Positions 34,801-43,542 of a DNA stretch of 64,000 nucleotides are shown here, in pieces. Positions within the stretch are counted from its first letter, which is position 1; every line of letters begins with the position of its first letter. The notes beneath the pieces were generated by a model. That model was not told the origin of the DNA and did no database searches. It saw only the letters and a program-made list of their open reading frames with translations. Source of the stretch: an uncultured Clostridia bacterium (lineage in GTDB: Bacteria > Bacillota > Clostridia > UMGS1810). The DNA lies in NCBI GenBank assembly GCA_934454585.1, contig CAKSFP010000002.1:1-64000 (forward strand). The letters run 5' to 3'. The translations under genes were made by a program, and so were the position numbers.

Positions 34801-37713
34801 ATCAGGCACAACAACACTTTTGATTTTCGGATTATTTGCAAACGCATATTTACCAAATCCCGTAACCGTGTCGGGAATGTTGAATACATCCGACTCTTTA
34901 TGCGGAGGATAGTACATCAGCTTGGTTTTATCTTTACTGTACAACACTCCGTCAACCGAGCAAAACTCGGCATTATTTTCATCAACAAAGATTTCTTCCA
35001 ATGAGGGCAATCCCGAAACAGCTATCGCCCGATCCCAACCATAAGTTGCAAGGTTTGTCAAGCTGCTCGGAATATGTATTCTTTTTATATAATCATTGCC
35101 CAAACAGTATGAAATATGAGTAACTGTATCGGGTATATAAAACTCCTCATCATCCTTTTGCGCCGGATATTGAATCAGCGAACTGAAATCTTTATTATAC
35201 AACAAACCGTCCGCAGAACTGTAATACTCATTATCAGGGTCAACGATAAAGTTTTTCAGCGTATCGCAATCTATCACGCGACTGTAAACAGAACCGTATA
35301 TACTGCCAACGGTTCGCGGAATCACTATGCTTTCAACCCCGGTATCGCTAAAAGCGGATATATGAATTCGCTTAACTTCCTCTCCGTTAATTACCGGCGG
35401 TATAACAACCTCTTTGTCATGACCGATATATGCGTTAATCATGCCGCCGCTGAATTCAAAATCCCCCGGCGGTGCATATTTATAACCTGCAATTTTGACA
35501 ACATTGGAAACTCCGCCGTAATATCCGCCGTCTGCTTTTATTCTGAAATAATGATCTTCATCATTTGAGAAGCCTGAAACAAGTGCATATTCGGATTCGG
35601 CGGTCAGTTCGTTGTCTGCCTTAAATTCGCTCCAGTCAACACCGTTTAATGAATGTTCCACAATTATGTTGTCGGAACCCACATATTTTCCGAAAACCAA
35701 TTTTGCCGATTGTCCAGAAACCGAATCAAGGTATATAAGCGAATTTGACATCGTGTAAATTGCCCCTGCGGTATACCCCAATGCATTCCACTGCTTATCG
35801 GTTCCGCCGTAACATATGGTATCCGGCAGTGTAACTCCATCCGCGATTTTTTTCAGTGTGTCGGGCAGACAGATTTCATTTCCTGCTATATCCGCGGAAA
35901 TCGCGGTTATCCCCCTCTCGACCACAACTCGTTTTATGTAATTGTTAAAATCGCTCCACGGCGCCGTTGCAACCTCACCCGTTCCCGATATCACAAGCAA
36001 CCCGTTGTTGATATCAAGATCATATCTGCAACTTTCGCCGCATTCACCTGCGAGCGCACCACTTGATTTCGGCAGAGAAACACTGATATTTGCACTGTTG
36101 AAACTAAAGAATCCCCCACCGGCAGATGTGTCATAAAAATTATATTCATCCGGCGACGAATCAATCTTTTTTACACTTCCGTTATGATATACAATTCCGT
36201 ACGGATATATCGGTGCAGTTTTATCAAAGTTTTCCGCCTGATACATCAGCAAGAACCACGGTGTGTCCGACGCCTCATACTTGCTTGTGTTGATTGCTAT
36301 ATTCGCAGTCGGCTTGTCCTTGGTCAGGTTATAAGAACCGAGTTCATATGTTTTTTTGCCGACATAGTCAAATTTGTTGTGATAGTAATAATATCTCCAG
36401 CCGTAGCTGATTGTCTGCAGATACAACTTAACCTTTATTCCGCCGTTCGGTACGGAAATTCCGTTTTCAAGACCCAAAGTTCCTTTCAGATTGTACGCCT
36501 TGCTCGCATCATACTCTTTGTCGCTGAGGTCAAAATCGACTTCATAACTCGAACCGCCGAGGAAATACCTCATTGCGGAACTGTGTTCTTCATCGGATGT
36601 AAAATCCTTTTTCACATCCGAGCAATAAGTGTTTGAACCATTATCATAGTAGCCGTATTTTTTAAGCTTATTGCATTCAAACATGAGAACATAATTGAAC
36701 CGCTGATTTTCATAGTACGGCGACATATCAATCAAGAATTTGCTCTGATTGCTTCCGCCGGCAATGTGTACGGTTTCCAAATCATACGAATCCACCGAAG
36801 AACCGTACTTTTTCATTTTTATCTTTACATCCAATCCGCCGGTTGGTGCCTTTTGCGGCAGAGTCACGGTTCCGGTGACCGTATCATGTAATATTTTCAA
36901 AGTGCAATTATTGTCTGAATTTGTGGAAAAAGCAATAGCTCTCCCGGCCGAATTGAGTGCCTTTCCGCTTTTACCTATCTGAGAAACAGTGTAACACAAA
37001 TTGTAGGTTGATTCATTGTAGTTACTACCTATGGTATAATCAAACCATTTGGCGGTGTCGCCTCTGTTCATGGTAATCGTTCCGAGTTTGACTTTGCTGA
37101 TTACCTGTGTCATGCCGTAAACATATCTCGGCACAGATTGAATGCTCAAGTCAACATCAAGATATTCATTTGCGACTCCTCCGCTGTATACAAGATTTCC
37201 GAAAATTCTGCGTCCGGCATCTGTCAGAGAGGCTTCGCCGGCGTCATTTCCCGACAACACCGCTTTGTCATTCACAGTTATGCTGCCGCTCGTCTCATCG
37301 TATTCATACTCTTTCCCGAACAGTTCGCATACGAAACCTATTTCAATCATAGGAACGGTATTCTGATAGTAGAAGTACGGCATACATTCAAAGGTTCTGC
37401 CGCCGCTTGAAAATTCGCTCGCATAGTGAGACAGCACAACTTCGCCGTAATCCTGTGTAACAAATGTGAATGTCTTGTCATTTTTGTTTTCACGATACTC
37501 CAATGACAGAAGTGCAGCTGCATCACGCGCATCCGCCATCAATCCATACTCGCCTTCATACGGACTTACCGACGCTGTGATCACGCTGCCGTTATATTCA
37601 AGAATCGGTTGCTGTTCCGCATATGCCAAAATCGGCATGACACCCGGAAACACAATCGCAAATGCAATGATCAGCGAAATATGTTTTTTAAGTTCTCCAA
37701 AAATCTTCATCAT
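31891..37713 (-). CDS. Giant BspA-like leucine-rich-repeat surface protein
   Basis: A 1940-residue exported protein. A signal peptide (about 1-32) is followed by a stalk-like domain resembling the copper-amine-oxidase N-terminal type (about 36-160), a beta-rich region (to about 600), then more than thirty BspA/LRR_5 repeats of the form IPDSVSEIGYRAFRGCSALES from about 600 to 1830. Interspersed units of the form CSVDGVLYxKDKTKLIxYPP recur. The C-terminal part (about 1840-1940) is a beta-sandwich without a cell-wall sorting motif. Such proteins bind host or plant surfaces or other bacteria. It is translated from the ATG directly after the stop of the membrane protein gene upstream, so the two are coupled. 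Confidence 0.9.
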   Translation of the reverse strand: MMKIFGELKKHISLIIAFAIVFPGVMPILAYAEQQPILEYNGSVITASVSPYEGEYGLMADARDAAALLSLEYRENKNDKTFTFVTQDYGEVVLSHYASEFSSGGRTFECMPYFYYQNTVPMIEIGFVCELFGKEYEYDETSGSITVNDKAVLSGNDAGEASLTDAGRRIFGNLVYSGGVANEYLDVDLSIQSVPRYVYGMTQVISKVKLGTITMNRGDTAKWFDYTIGSNYNESTYNLCYTVSQIGKSGKALNSAGRAIAFSTNSDNNCTLKILHDTVTGTVTLPQKAPTGGLDVKIKMKKYGSSVDSYDLETVHIAGGSNQSKFLIDMSPYYENQRFNYVLMFECNKLKKYGYYDNGSNTYCSDVKKDFTSDEEHSSAMRYFLGGSSYEVDFDLSDKEYDASKAYNLKGTLGLENGISVPNGGIKVKLYLQTISYGWRYYYYHNKFDYVGKKTYELGSYNLTKDKPTANIAINTSKYEASDTPWFLLMYQAENFDKTAPIYPYGIVYHNGSVKKIDSSPDEYNFYDTSAGGGFFSFNSANISVSLPKSSGALAGECGESCRYDLDINNGLLVISGTGEVATAPWSDFNNYIKRVVVERGITAISADIAGNEICLPDTLKKIADGVTLPDTICYGGTDKQWNALGYTAGAIYTMSNSLIYLDSVSGQSAKLVFGKYVGSDNIIVEHSLNGVDWSEFKADNELTAESEYALVSGFSNDEDHYFRIKADGGYYGGVSNVVKIAGYKYAPPGDFEFSGGMINAYIGHDKEVVIPPVINGEEVKRIHISAFSDTGVESIVIPRTVGSIYGSVYSRVIDCDTLKNFIVDPDNEYYSSADGLLYNKDFSSLIQYPAQKDDEEFYIPDTVTHISYCLGNDYIKRIHIPSSLTNLATYGWDRAIAVSGLPSLEEIFVDENNAEFCSVDGVLYSKDKTKLMYYPPHKESDVFNIPDTVTGFGKYAFANNPKIKSVVVPDGVSDISGVFSGCANIEAVTLPKNLKIIGEGAFDGCSRLKNVDIPDSVSEIGYRAFRGCSALESIVIPDAVSKISTYTFYGCSNLKTVVIPENVQSIGWDSFNGCKSLESVTFGNNLTEIGSGAFSGCEKLTKIDFPNSLQKIKSRAFYNCYGLTKISLGSGIYEIGDNAFFGCKLIKEFDVDESNGTYCSVDGVLYDRTKQKLIAYPPAKKDLIYSVQSTVTSIGAGAFANAKRLTRVALPNAITEIANSTFYGCSALKTINIPSGLKIIGSNAFSDCSKLTAITLNDGLQTIDYSAFSGCSALESISIPSSVTTIGKYAFSSCKSLKSITVASSNTKYSSQSGILYDKAKTKILRCPPAIGLTSVSLPQTVKSIPSDALEDCENIEKIIIPSSVSEIGEYTFNNNLTSLNAITVASGNANYSSDDGVLFTKEKDVLIKYPPKRQAIEYKVPDSVSEISSSAFAYCELTEISLPESLTKLGSYVFSYSKNLEGINIPTGIDSIPNMSFYMCSNLKEIYIPINIKTIGYNAFDWCSSLTDVYIPESVEKIDSSAFGDCDNLEYIKVNENNKNYCSYNYALYSKDMTTLIQYPAALADEKLVIPNGVVNIGNYAFYQTKFETLDIPATLEDFGKNNLNSCDNLRQITVREANNKFCSSDGILFTKDMTTLVRYPEKRVSDSYTVPDSVNIIAADALRYAEVKNVKIHGGVKEIGKDAFGWCRSLTDISVSRDNENYTSYDGCLYNKNMTELIEYPLGKNEAFVRLPNGINKIGDTAMCTNQVVERIVLPETTETIGRQSFNYTTNLKAIEIPTSVGSIDEFAFNSCESLTDIYYTGSREQWEGIAIGRYNEALDGVTVHYNSHMDDVSIECNSDVKICEYADGVLTIKTDVTNAGNTTAVGKCYIAVYDMNGKLKTIFDFDMNIQPGSTQNFTCDTGIYTYADGDYVKIIPMGKGLIPYGKNITKIQVSAK

Positions 37714-39501
37714 TTAGCCCCCTTGTTTTATAATTTCATTTCTGTCAGTAACTCCGTTTGCCTTTCGTTCGTTTTCGATGTAATCCAAATAATTATTGTA
37801 CTGCCGATTGTCACATTTTCCTGCATCAAGCATTTTTTTGATATAGCTTTTGCAGTCGGCATATGTGGTTTCCTGCAGCTTTGACAAAGCAATATAATGC
37901 TTTATCTTTTCAAATACTGTGTCACTTGGCTCTCCGTTTGCTATCATGAATTCAATGTCCCCGGCAAGTATATCTTTGTCATACGGCGAAAGCTTTTCCG
38001 CCTTTTCTATTCTGCCGTATACATCGTCACCGCCGAGTGCGGCAATGCTTATCTGCAATTTGCTGTCAAACGGACATATTTTTTCAAGTTTCAAGGCAAG
38101 CGAAAGAGCCTTGGCATTGTTATCACTTGTGTATGCATTTTCAAATGCGGAGCGGACGAAATATTCCGCCGTCATATATAGTGACGACGCCGCAATAGCG
38201 AGTACACAAGCCAAACATGAACATATCTTTATCATAGTCGGAATAGCCGGATTATCGTCGCCTTCAGAGAGCGCATCACCGAAAACAAACGCCGTCAAAA
38301 TCAAAATCACCGCATAGCTAAGGTCAATATCAACAGCACCATGAATCAGAATAAAACTCAAAACGCACAGGCTTATATACTTTTTTGATTTTATCAGCCG
38401 GGCAATTACTACTGCCGTCAATGCCGCCGCAAGCACAAAAAACACGACTCCGTAGTCAAGCATGATTTGAAGTATTCCGCTGTGTATATAAACAACTCCG
38501 TACTGACTGCTTTGCACCGAATATTGAACATAGTTCCATGCACCGGGACCGATTCCCGTGAGCGGATGCGAGACTATGAGTCTGAACGCATCTTTGTAAT
38601 AATCGAATCTGCCGAAAAGAGTGCGCATAATCTCGATATTTTTAGTTTTCATAATCAGTATAACAGCAAAACAAAACATAAGAATCGCGGCAAACCACAA
38701 GCGCAATATATTTTTCGTTTTTTTAATTTTACATAATACATCTCTGCCGGACAAAGCCACACCCAAAACAATCAACAGCAATTTAATAAACTGTATATGA
38801 AAAAAACCGGCCGCCACTGTTAAAACACTGAAAATCATACATACGAAGTTTTGCCAGACAAAAACAGATGCATGTTCCCGGCACTTGCATATCAGCACAG
38901 TACCGATTATGATGAATATCGGTATTGCGGCTTTTGAAAGCGTCAGATAAAATGCGATAAGAATAATTGACGAAACATAATTCCAATGCTTGTTATTATT
39001 GAGGACAAGATAATGCAAACATATAAAATATGAACACCCCAGTAATACCGCAGTCACATTGGCATATTTCAAAAATGACTGCAATCGCCAAATATAGCGG
39101 TCGTTAAAGATAAATCCATCTGTTCGAATGATGTTACAATACGCCAAAAGTCCGATAATTGCCGTAAAAAGTGCCCCGATAACAACAGATTTAAGTGCTT
39201 TTTCTCTATCCGTACAAGTTGCCGCAAACAATGCCGCAACAAAACAAGTCAATCTTTCATACTCATACAAAGAGTTTTGAATATCTCCGCACGAACCGAC
39301 AATCGAAAAAGTGCCTAATGCCAAAAATACAAGAGATACTAACCCTATATTTTTCGTACAAATTTTTTTAATGTTAATGATATCATATACAAGAAGTAAA
39401 ATCAGAGGTGCGATAAATTCAATCCACCTTAGTCCGCCGCCCGATATTATAACCAACACCGCCGCAATCGAAATAAGAAGATAATCATATTTTTTTACCA
39501 T
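37714..39501 (-). CDS. O-antigen ligase-like membrane protein
   Basis: A 595-residue polytopic protein of the Wzy/O-antigen-ligase type. About ten membrane helices fill residues 5-440; the large loop carries the family-typical HPLTGIGPGAWNYVQ, followed by YIHSGILQIMLDYG. The C-terminal 120 residues are soluble and helical, perhaps TPR-like. In Gram-positives such proteins polymerise or attach surface polysaccharides. No glycosyltransferase cluster is near; its only partner is the giant LRR protein, whose start codon follows at once. GGGGGAG precedes the chosen start. Confidence 0.82.
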   Translation of the reverse strand: MVKKYDYLLISIAAVLVIISGGGLRWIEFIAPLILLLVYDIINIKKICTKNIGLVSLVFLALGTFSIVGSCGDIQNSLYEYERLTCFVAALFAATCTDREKALKSVVIGALFTAIIGLLAYCNIIRTDGFIFNDRYIWRLQSFLKYANVTAVLLGCSYFICLHYLVLNNNKHWNYVSSIILIAFYLTLSKAAIPIFIIIGTVLICKCREHASVFVWQNFVCMIFSVLTVAAGFFHIQFIKLLLIVLGVALSGRDVLCKIKKTKNILRLWFAAILMFCFAVILIMKTKNIEIMRTLFGRFDYYKDAFRLIVSHPLTGIGPGAWNYVQYSVQSSQYGVVYIHSGILQIMLDYGVVFFVLAAALTAVVIARLIKSKKYISLCVLSFILIHGAVDIDLSYAVILILTAFVFGDALSEGDDNPAIPTMIKICSCLACVLAIAASSLYMTAEYFVRSAFENAYTSDNNAKALSLALKLEKICPFDSKLQISIAALGGDDVYGRIEKAEKLSPYDKDILAGDIEFMIANGEPSDTVFEKIKHYIALSKLQETTYADCKSYIKKMLDAGKCDNRQYNNYLDYIENERKANGVTDRNEIIKQGG

Positions 39502-39654
39502 ATGCTCTCCCCCACAATCAAATAATACCATAACTGTAAAAATAAATCAATAATTTTATGAAAATTTGTCACTGAAATTCTTTGATACCGTGCACTCAAG
39601 CAGACAACAATGCAATCGCACACCGTTAGCACAACCGCATTGTTTACAAACAAA

Positions 39655-39690
39655 AGAGCAGCTAAGCCTCAACACTTAACTGCCCTTATA
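39655..39690 (-). terminator. Terminator of the DUF4143 ATPase gene
   Basis: Arms gcagctaag / cttaactgc (one G-T pair) with T-rich sequence on the minus strand. It lies about 30 bases after the stop codon of the ATPase gene. Confidence 0.6.
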
Positions 39691-39721
39691 TTTTTCTTAT
39701 TACACTCAGAAACAACACACA

Positions 39722-41083
39722 TCATGCTTTCATGCTACCGTCCGCAAGATCCCCGGCAACAAACGAAACAAAGTAAAACGGCACCGTCATCAGCTTTGCA
39801 TCGGCGCTGTAGCCGTAATTGTTCCTCGAAACCTTAATTGCGTACTCAAACTTATTGTGATTTGCGAATCTTTCGAGAGAATTCAGCGTACCTCTCCCCT
39901 TTTTTACATCAATCGGATACAATTTGTTATCCGACTCCACAATAAATTCAAGTTCGGCGGTTGATTTACCGCGCCAGTAGAACAATCTGTGCCCTTTGGC
40001 AACAAGCTCATTTGCCACAAAGTTTTCAAAGAATATTCCGGAGAGTGTATTATCTTTATCATTGGATACAAATGATGATGCATTTATACCGCTTTGATAT
40101 GAAAACATACCGATGTCGCCGAGGAACAACCTAAAATTGCTCTCATTATCAACTATAAGCGGCGTAGTAATATGCTCCTTAAGCTGAAACGACTGATTTA
40201 CTATGTGCGCCATGGTCAGCCATTGGATAGACGCGGCAAAATCCCTTGTTCTGCTTTTTTCTTCGATGAGTCCGGGTGAAAAATTCTTTGATTCTTTATT
40301 GAGCTCACCATAGATATTTGAAAACAAATTCCGAGAGCGCAGAATTGCCTCTCTGCTCGCCTGATAAAGATCCATATCCGCAAGATAGTTGTCATAGAGA
40401 ACTTTCAGAACCTCTCTGGATTCAAATATACTTTCGTCATCTATATAAGTCTCGACTGCCTCGGGCATGCCGCCGACAAGTAAATATCTGTACACTTGTT
40501 CCATAGCAAGCTCATGAATCTTTGAATCAAGCGGTTTTTTGTTTTCATAAGCCAACTTGACAGCGTCATAAATCATTTTGTTGCTGTTCATCAAAAATTC
40601 ATCAAAAGTCATAGGATAAACCGTAATCTGATTAATTTTTCCCACAGGAAACAGAAATCTGTCATTGGCACCGAAACCCCTTTTATGCGTTTCTCTTTGA
40701 ATTTTTATGCGCACCATGGAGCCGGAAACTATAACCGGTATTTCTCGAAAATCCTGACAAAAATACTTAAGCGCCGATATTATATTCGGGCACTCCTGAA
40801 CCTCATCAAATATAAGAAGTGTATTTTCATTTATTCTTTTACCCTTAAAGAGTGAGATATATTCTATGATTTTTCCTGCGTTTGCCGTAGCATCGCAAAA
40901 GTTACGGATTTCATCTTCAATTTTGCAATCGATATAGATATAGTTGTCTTTATAGAAAGTTTCTGCGAATATATCTTTCATAAGATATGTTTTTCCAACC
41001 TGTCTTGCACCCCATACAATCAGAGGTTTTCTGCGTTTGTTGTTGTGCCATTCAATAAGTTTTCCGGTTGCATTTCTCTCCAT
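39722..41083 (-). CDS. AAA-type ATPase with DUF4143 domain
   Basis: A 453-residue member of the AAA_14/DUF4143 family, very common in gut Clostridia and Bacteroidia. Walker A is GARQVGKT (about 25-32) and Walker B is LLIFDEVQEC. The C-terminal DUF4143 part (about 200-450) includes FFENFVANELVAKG and WRGKSTAELEFIV, an endonuclease-like pattern. The function is unproven; mobile-element or toxin-like roles have been suggested. The ATG at 41083 has GGAGGTGG 5 bases ahead; an in-frame GTG lies inside that site. It is a single gene, with AT-rich surroundings, and copies of this family are often horizontally acquired. Confidence 0.85.
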   Translation of the reverse strand: MERNATGKLIEWHNNKRRKPLIVWGARQVGKTYLMKDIFAETFYKDNYIYIDCKIEDEIRNFCDATANAGKIIEYISLFKGKRINENTLLIFDEVQECPNIISALKYFCQDFREIPVIVSGSMVRIKIQRETHKRGFGANDRFLFPVGKINQITVYPMTFDEFLMNSNKMIYDAVKLAYENKKPLDSKIHELAMEQVYRYLLVGGMPEAVETYIDDESIFESREVLKVLYDNYLADMDLYQASREAILRSRNLFSNIYGELNKESKNFSPGLIEEKSRTRDFAASIQWLTMAHIVNQSFQLKEHITTPLIVDNESNFRLFLGDIGMFSYQSGINASSFVSNDKDNTLSGIFFENFVANELVAKGHRLFYWRGKSTAELEFIVESDNKLYPIDVKKGRGTLNSLERFANHNKFEYAIKVSRNNYGYSADAKLMTVPFYFVSFVAGDLADGSMKA

Positions 41084-41324
41084 AAAATCCACCTCCGAAT
41101 TATCATTCCATAATTATCATAACATAATCTTCACCAAAAATCAAGTATTTATGCACATTACTTGCACCATTTTCAATGTTATTTTTCAAATTAATTGCAC
41201 ATTTTTCGAGATCAATCATTCATTCGCTTTGAAATTCACTTTTATCAGCACACTAATCTTATCAAAAAATTTTCCTGTTATACCTTGCGCACAAAAAAAC
41301 AATAATAAAATCGGGTGATAAAAA

Positions 41325-41462
41325 ATGAAATCCGATATAAGAATATGGCTTGCAGTGATTCTGATAGCCGTGGCAACTGCGGCATACATTGCATACACGC
41401 AGGATGACAGCGAGCCTATAAACGGCGTTTTGGTAAGCGCATCATTCATAAAAAGGTGGTAA
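41325..41462 (+). CDS. Small membrane protein ahead of spoVAC (45 aa)
   Basis: A short open frame with CGGGTGA 7 bases before its ATG. It encodes 45 residues: a membrane helix (IWLAVILIAVATAAYIAY) after a short charged start, then a polar tail ending FIKRW. The spoVAC start follows 6 bases after its stop, so it is probably the first gene of the spoVA operon. I do not recognise it; it may be a sporulation-specific small protein. Confidence 0.65.
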   Translation: MKSDIRIWLAVILIAVATAAYIAYTQDDSEPINGVLVSASFIKRW

Positions 41463-41468
41463 AATTCT

Positions 41469-41906
41469 ATGGAAGTTTCAAAAAAACAATACGGCGAAAT
41501 GGTGAAAAAGGCGTCGCCGCCGTCAACCGTAGTGCGCGATTGTGTTCTTGCGTTTGTCATAGGCGGGCTGATATGCGTCATTGGTCAGCTGGTATGCAAC
41601 GGTTATCTTGCGCTTAATCTTCAAAAAGACGATGCCGCAGCGGCAACATCCATGACTATGATATTCCTCGGTGCATTGCTCACGGGACTGAATGTATATG
41701 ACAACATTGCCTTATACGGCGGTGCCGGAACACTCGTCCCCATAACCGGCTTTGCCAACAGCATAGTCTCCCCGGCTATGGAGTACAAAAAAGAGGGATT
41801 TGTGCTCGGTGTGGGCGTAAATATGTTCAAGATTGCGGGGCCTGTGCTTGTGTTCGGCATATCAGCATCGGTTATATACGGAATGATTTATTATTTTGTG
41901 AGGTGA
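41469..41906 (+). CDS. spoVAC: Stage V sporulation protein AC
   Basis: Membrane channel component for dipicolinic acid (Ca-DPA) movement into the forespore and out at germination. The 145-residue protein has four to five membrane helices and the family pattern AFVIGGLICVIGQL, then GAGTLVPITGFANSIVSPA. The paralogue SpoVAE encoded downstream shares the GGLLCVIAQL and GATVPIIGFG elements. It belongs to a compact AC-AD-AE operon; SpoVAA, AB and AF are absent, as in many Clostridia. Confidence 0.95.
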   Translation: MEVSKKQYGEMVKKASPPSTVVRDCVLAFVIGGLICVIGQLVCNGYLALNLQKDDAAAATSMTMIFLGALLTGLNVYDNIALYGGAGTLVPITGFANSIVSPAMEYKKEGFVLGVGVNMFKIAGPVLVFGISASVIYGMIYYFVR

Positions 41907-41912
41907 TATACA

Positions 41913-42908
41913 ATGCGTAATTCCACAATCAAATTTGAAAATCCCGTGTATATCAATTCATGTTTTTCGTCGGTCGGCAAGCTTGAGGGCGAAGGCCCCC
42001 TCGGCAAGTATTTCGATGTGATATGCGACGACGCAACATTCGGTGCAGAAAGTTGGGAGCAAGCGGAAAACCGGCTGATTAAGACTACCGTAAGCGGTGC
42101 AATGACGAAAGCCGCCGTCACGCCGGACGAAGCGGACTGCCTATTTGCCGGAGATTTGCTCAACCAATGCATCGGCAGCAGTTTCGGTCTGAAGGATTTT
42201 GAAATTCCTTTTGTCGGTCTTTACGGTGCGTGCTCCACTTTTATAGAAGGTCTGGGGCTTGCGGCGGCAACCATAAATGCCGGTTATGCCGCAAGATCAA
42301 TAGTGACGGCATCGAGTCATTTTTGCTCATCGGAAAAGCAATACAGATTTCCGCTCGAATACGGCGGAGTGCGCACGCCGACATCGCAATGGACCGTGAC
42401 AGGATGCGGTGCGGCGGTGCTGTCCGACAGCGGAACGGCTCTGCGCGTCACCGACATGACCATAGGCAGAATGATTGAAAAAGGCGTAACCGATGCCAAC
42501 AACATGGGCGCGGCAATGGCGCCTGCCGCGGCAGACACCATCTACAGACATTTTTGCGGCGGAGGGTTTTGCCTTGATGACTACGACTATATTGTGACGG
42601 GCGATCTCGCTGATGTCGGCTCGGAATTGCTGCTCGAATTGCTGCGGCAAAAGAATTTTGATATAAGCGAAAAACACCTTGACTGCGGCTCAATGATTTT
42701 CGACAGTCAGGTACAGGGCACAAACGCCGGCGGCAGCGGATGCGGATGCATTGCCTCGGTGTTCGCCTCATATTTTTATCAAAAACTTGCAAAACACGAC
42801 ATGAGGCGGATTCTCCTTGTAGCGACAGGAGCGCTCATGAGCCCGACAACCGCTCTGCTCGGTGAACCGATAATCGGCATTGCCCATGCGGTGTCGGTTG
42901 AAAATTGA
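41913..42908 (+). CDS. spoVAD: Stage V sporulation protein AD
   Basis: Soluble dipicolinate-binding partner of the SpoVA channel, with a thiolase-like fold. The 331-residue length is normal. Family stretches are ENPVYINSCFSSVGKLEGEGPLG near the start (about 9-31), then FVGLYGACSTFIEGL and SSHFCSSEKQYRFPLEYG. It begins 6 bases after spoVAC, and its end lies 16 bases before the SpoVAE start. Confidence 0.96.
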   Translation: MRNSTIKFENPVYINSCFSSVGKLEGEGPLGKYFDVICDDATFGAESWEQAENRLIKTTVSGAMTKAAVTPDEADCLFAGDLLNQCIGSSFGLKDFEIPFVGLYGACSTFIEGLGLAAATINAGYAARSIVTASSHFCSSEKQYRFPLEYGGVRTPTSQWTVTGCGAAVLSDSGTALRVTDMTIGRMIEKGVTDANNMGAAMAPAAADTIYRHFCGGGFCLDDYDYIVTGDLADVGSELLLELLRQKNFDISEKHLDCGSMIFDSQVQGTNAGGSGCGCIASVFASYFYQKLAKHDMRRILLVATGALMSPTTALLGEPIIGIAHAVSVEN

Positions 42909-42924
42909 TTTAGGTGGTGAGAAA

Positions 42925-43305
42925 ATGGATTTTATGAAACTATTCAATGCATTTTGGGTGGGCGGTCTGCTGTGCGTGATAGCTCAGCTTTTGATAGATT
43001 ACACCAAGATGACCCCGGCACGCATAATGGTGTCGTATGTGGTTGCGGGAGTGGCGCTCTCTGCCGTAGGTCTGTATCAGCCGATTGCGGAATATGCCGG
43101 CAGCGGCGCAACTGTGCCGATTATAGGTTTCGGTTATTCACTTGCCAAAGGTGTGGTAAAAGCTATTGACGAAAAGGGCGCGCTCGGAATATTCACCGGA
43201 GGAGTGACAGGCACGGCAGGCGGAATTGCCGCGGCTGTGTTCTTCGGTTTGCTTTTCGCAACCCTTTGCAAACCAAAGCCCAAAAATCCGAAAAAGAAAA
43301 TATGA
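42925..43305 (+). CDS. spoVAE: Stage V sporulation protein AE
   Basis: Membrane component of the SpoVA channel (SpoVAEb type), 126 residues with about four helices and a basic C-terminal tail KPKPKNPKKK. It is related to SpoVAC, sharing WVGGLLCVIAQLLID and the GSGATVPIIGFGYSL loop. The ATG at 42925 has AGGTGGTGAG ahead of it; the longer open frame only overlaps spoVAD. A terminator follows. Confidence 0.94.
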   Translation: MDFMKLFNAFWVGGLLCVIAQLLIDYTKMTPARIMVSYVVAGVALSAVGLYQPIAEYAGSGATVPIIGFGYSLAKGVVKAIDEKGALGIFTGGVTGTAGGIAAAVFFGLLFATLCKPKPKNPKKKI

Positions 43306-43317
43306 AGCATATAAATT

Positions 43318-43365
43318 AATGCCTGTGCAGCACAAAATTATCAATTGCACAGGCATTATGTTTTT
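43318..43365 (+). terminator. Terminator of the spoVA operon
   Basis: Perfect 12-bp arms aatgcctgtgca / tgcacaggcatt with a 16-base loop, then a T-rich tail. Confidence 0.8.
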
Positions 43366-43412
43366 CAATATTTTAATTTTCTTTCAACTTATCAAAAATC
43401 ACATCTAAACCA

Positions 43413-43433
43413 TCAGGCAATGCGTGTTCGAGT
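43413..43433 (+). repeat. 21-bp dispersed repeat, copy 2
   Basis: Exact 21-base match to 45-65. It sits between the terminator of the spoVA operon and the promoter of the CDF transporter gene, in non-coding sequence. The hairpin arm that follows copy 1 is absent here. Confidence 0.7.
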
Positions 43434-43469
43434 TAACCGATTTGATCTTTCATTTTTTCTCAAAAAAGG

Positions 43470-43498
43470 TTGATTTTTTCTCTCCCGGCGTTTATAAT
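43470..43498 (+). promoter_or_regulatory. Promoter of the CDF transporter operon
   Basis: TTGATT (43470-43475), 17 bases, perfect TATAAT (43493-43498), 45 bases ahead of the start. The exact 21-bp dispersed repeat lies about 40 bases upstream of it. Confidence 0.7.
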
Positions 43499-43542
43499 AA
43501 GGTATATACAAATTTTCGCCGCAGGGAGAAATCTGATTAATC

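Noticed and set aside
31891..37713. Repeat array resembling CRISPR
   Set aside because: The repeats are coding, diverged at DNA level and follow the 23-residue LRR_5 period in a single open frame.
41221..41324. Sigma-G promoter ahead of the spoVA operon (TGAAAT ... CACACTA)
   Set aside because: The two boxes are only 13 bases apart, too close for sigma-G; no better-spaced pair was found by eye.
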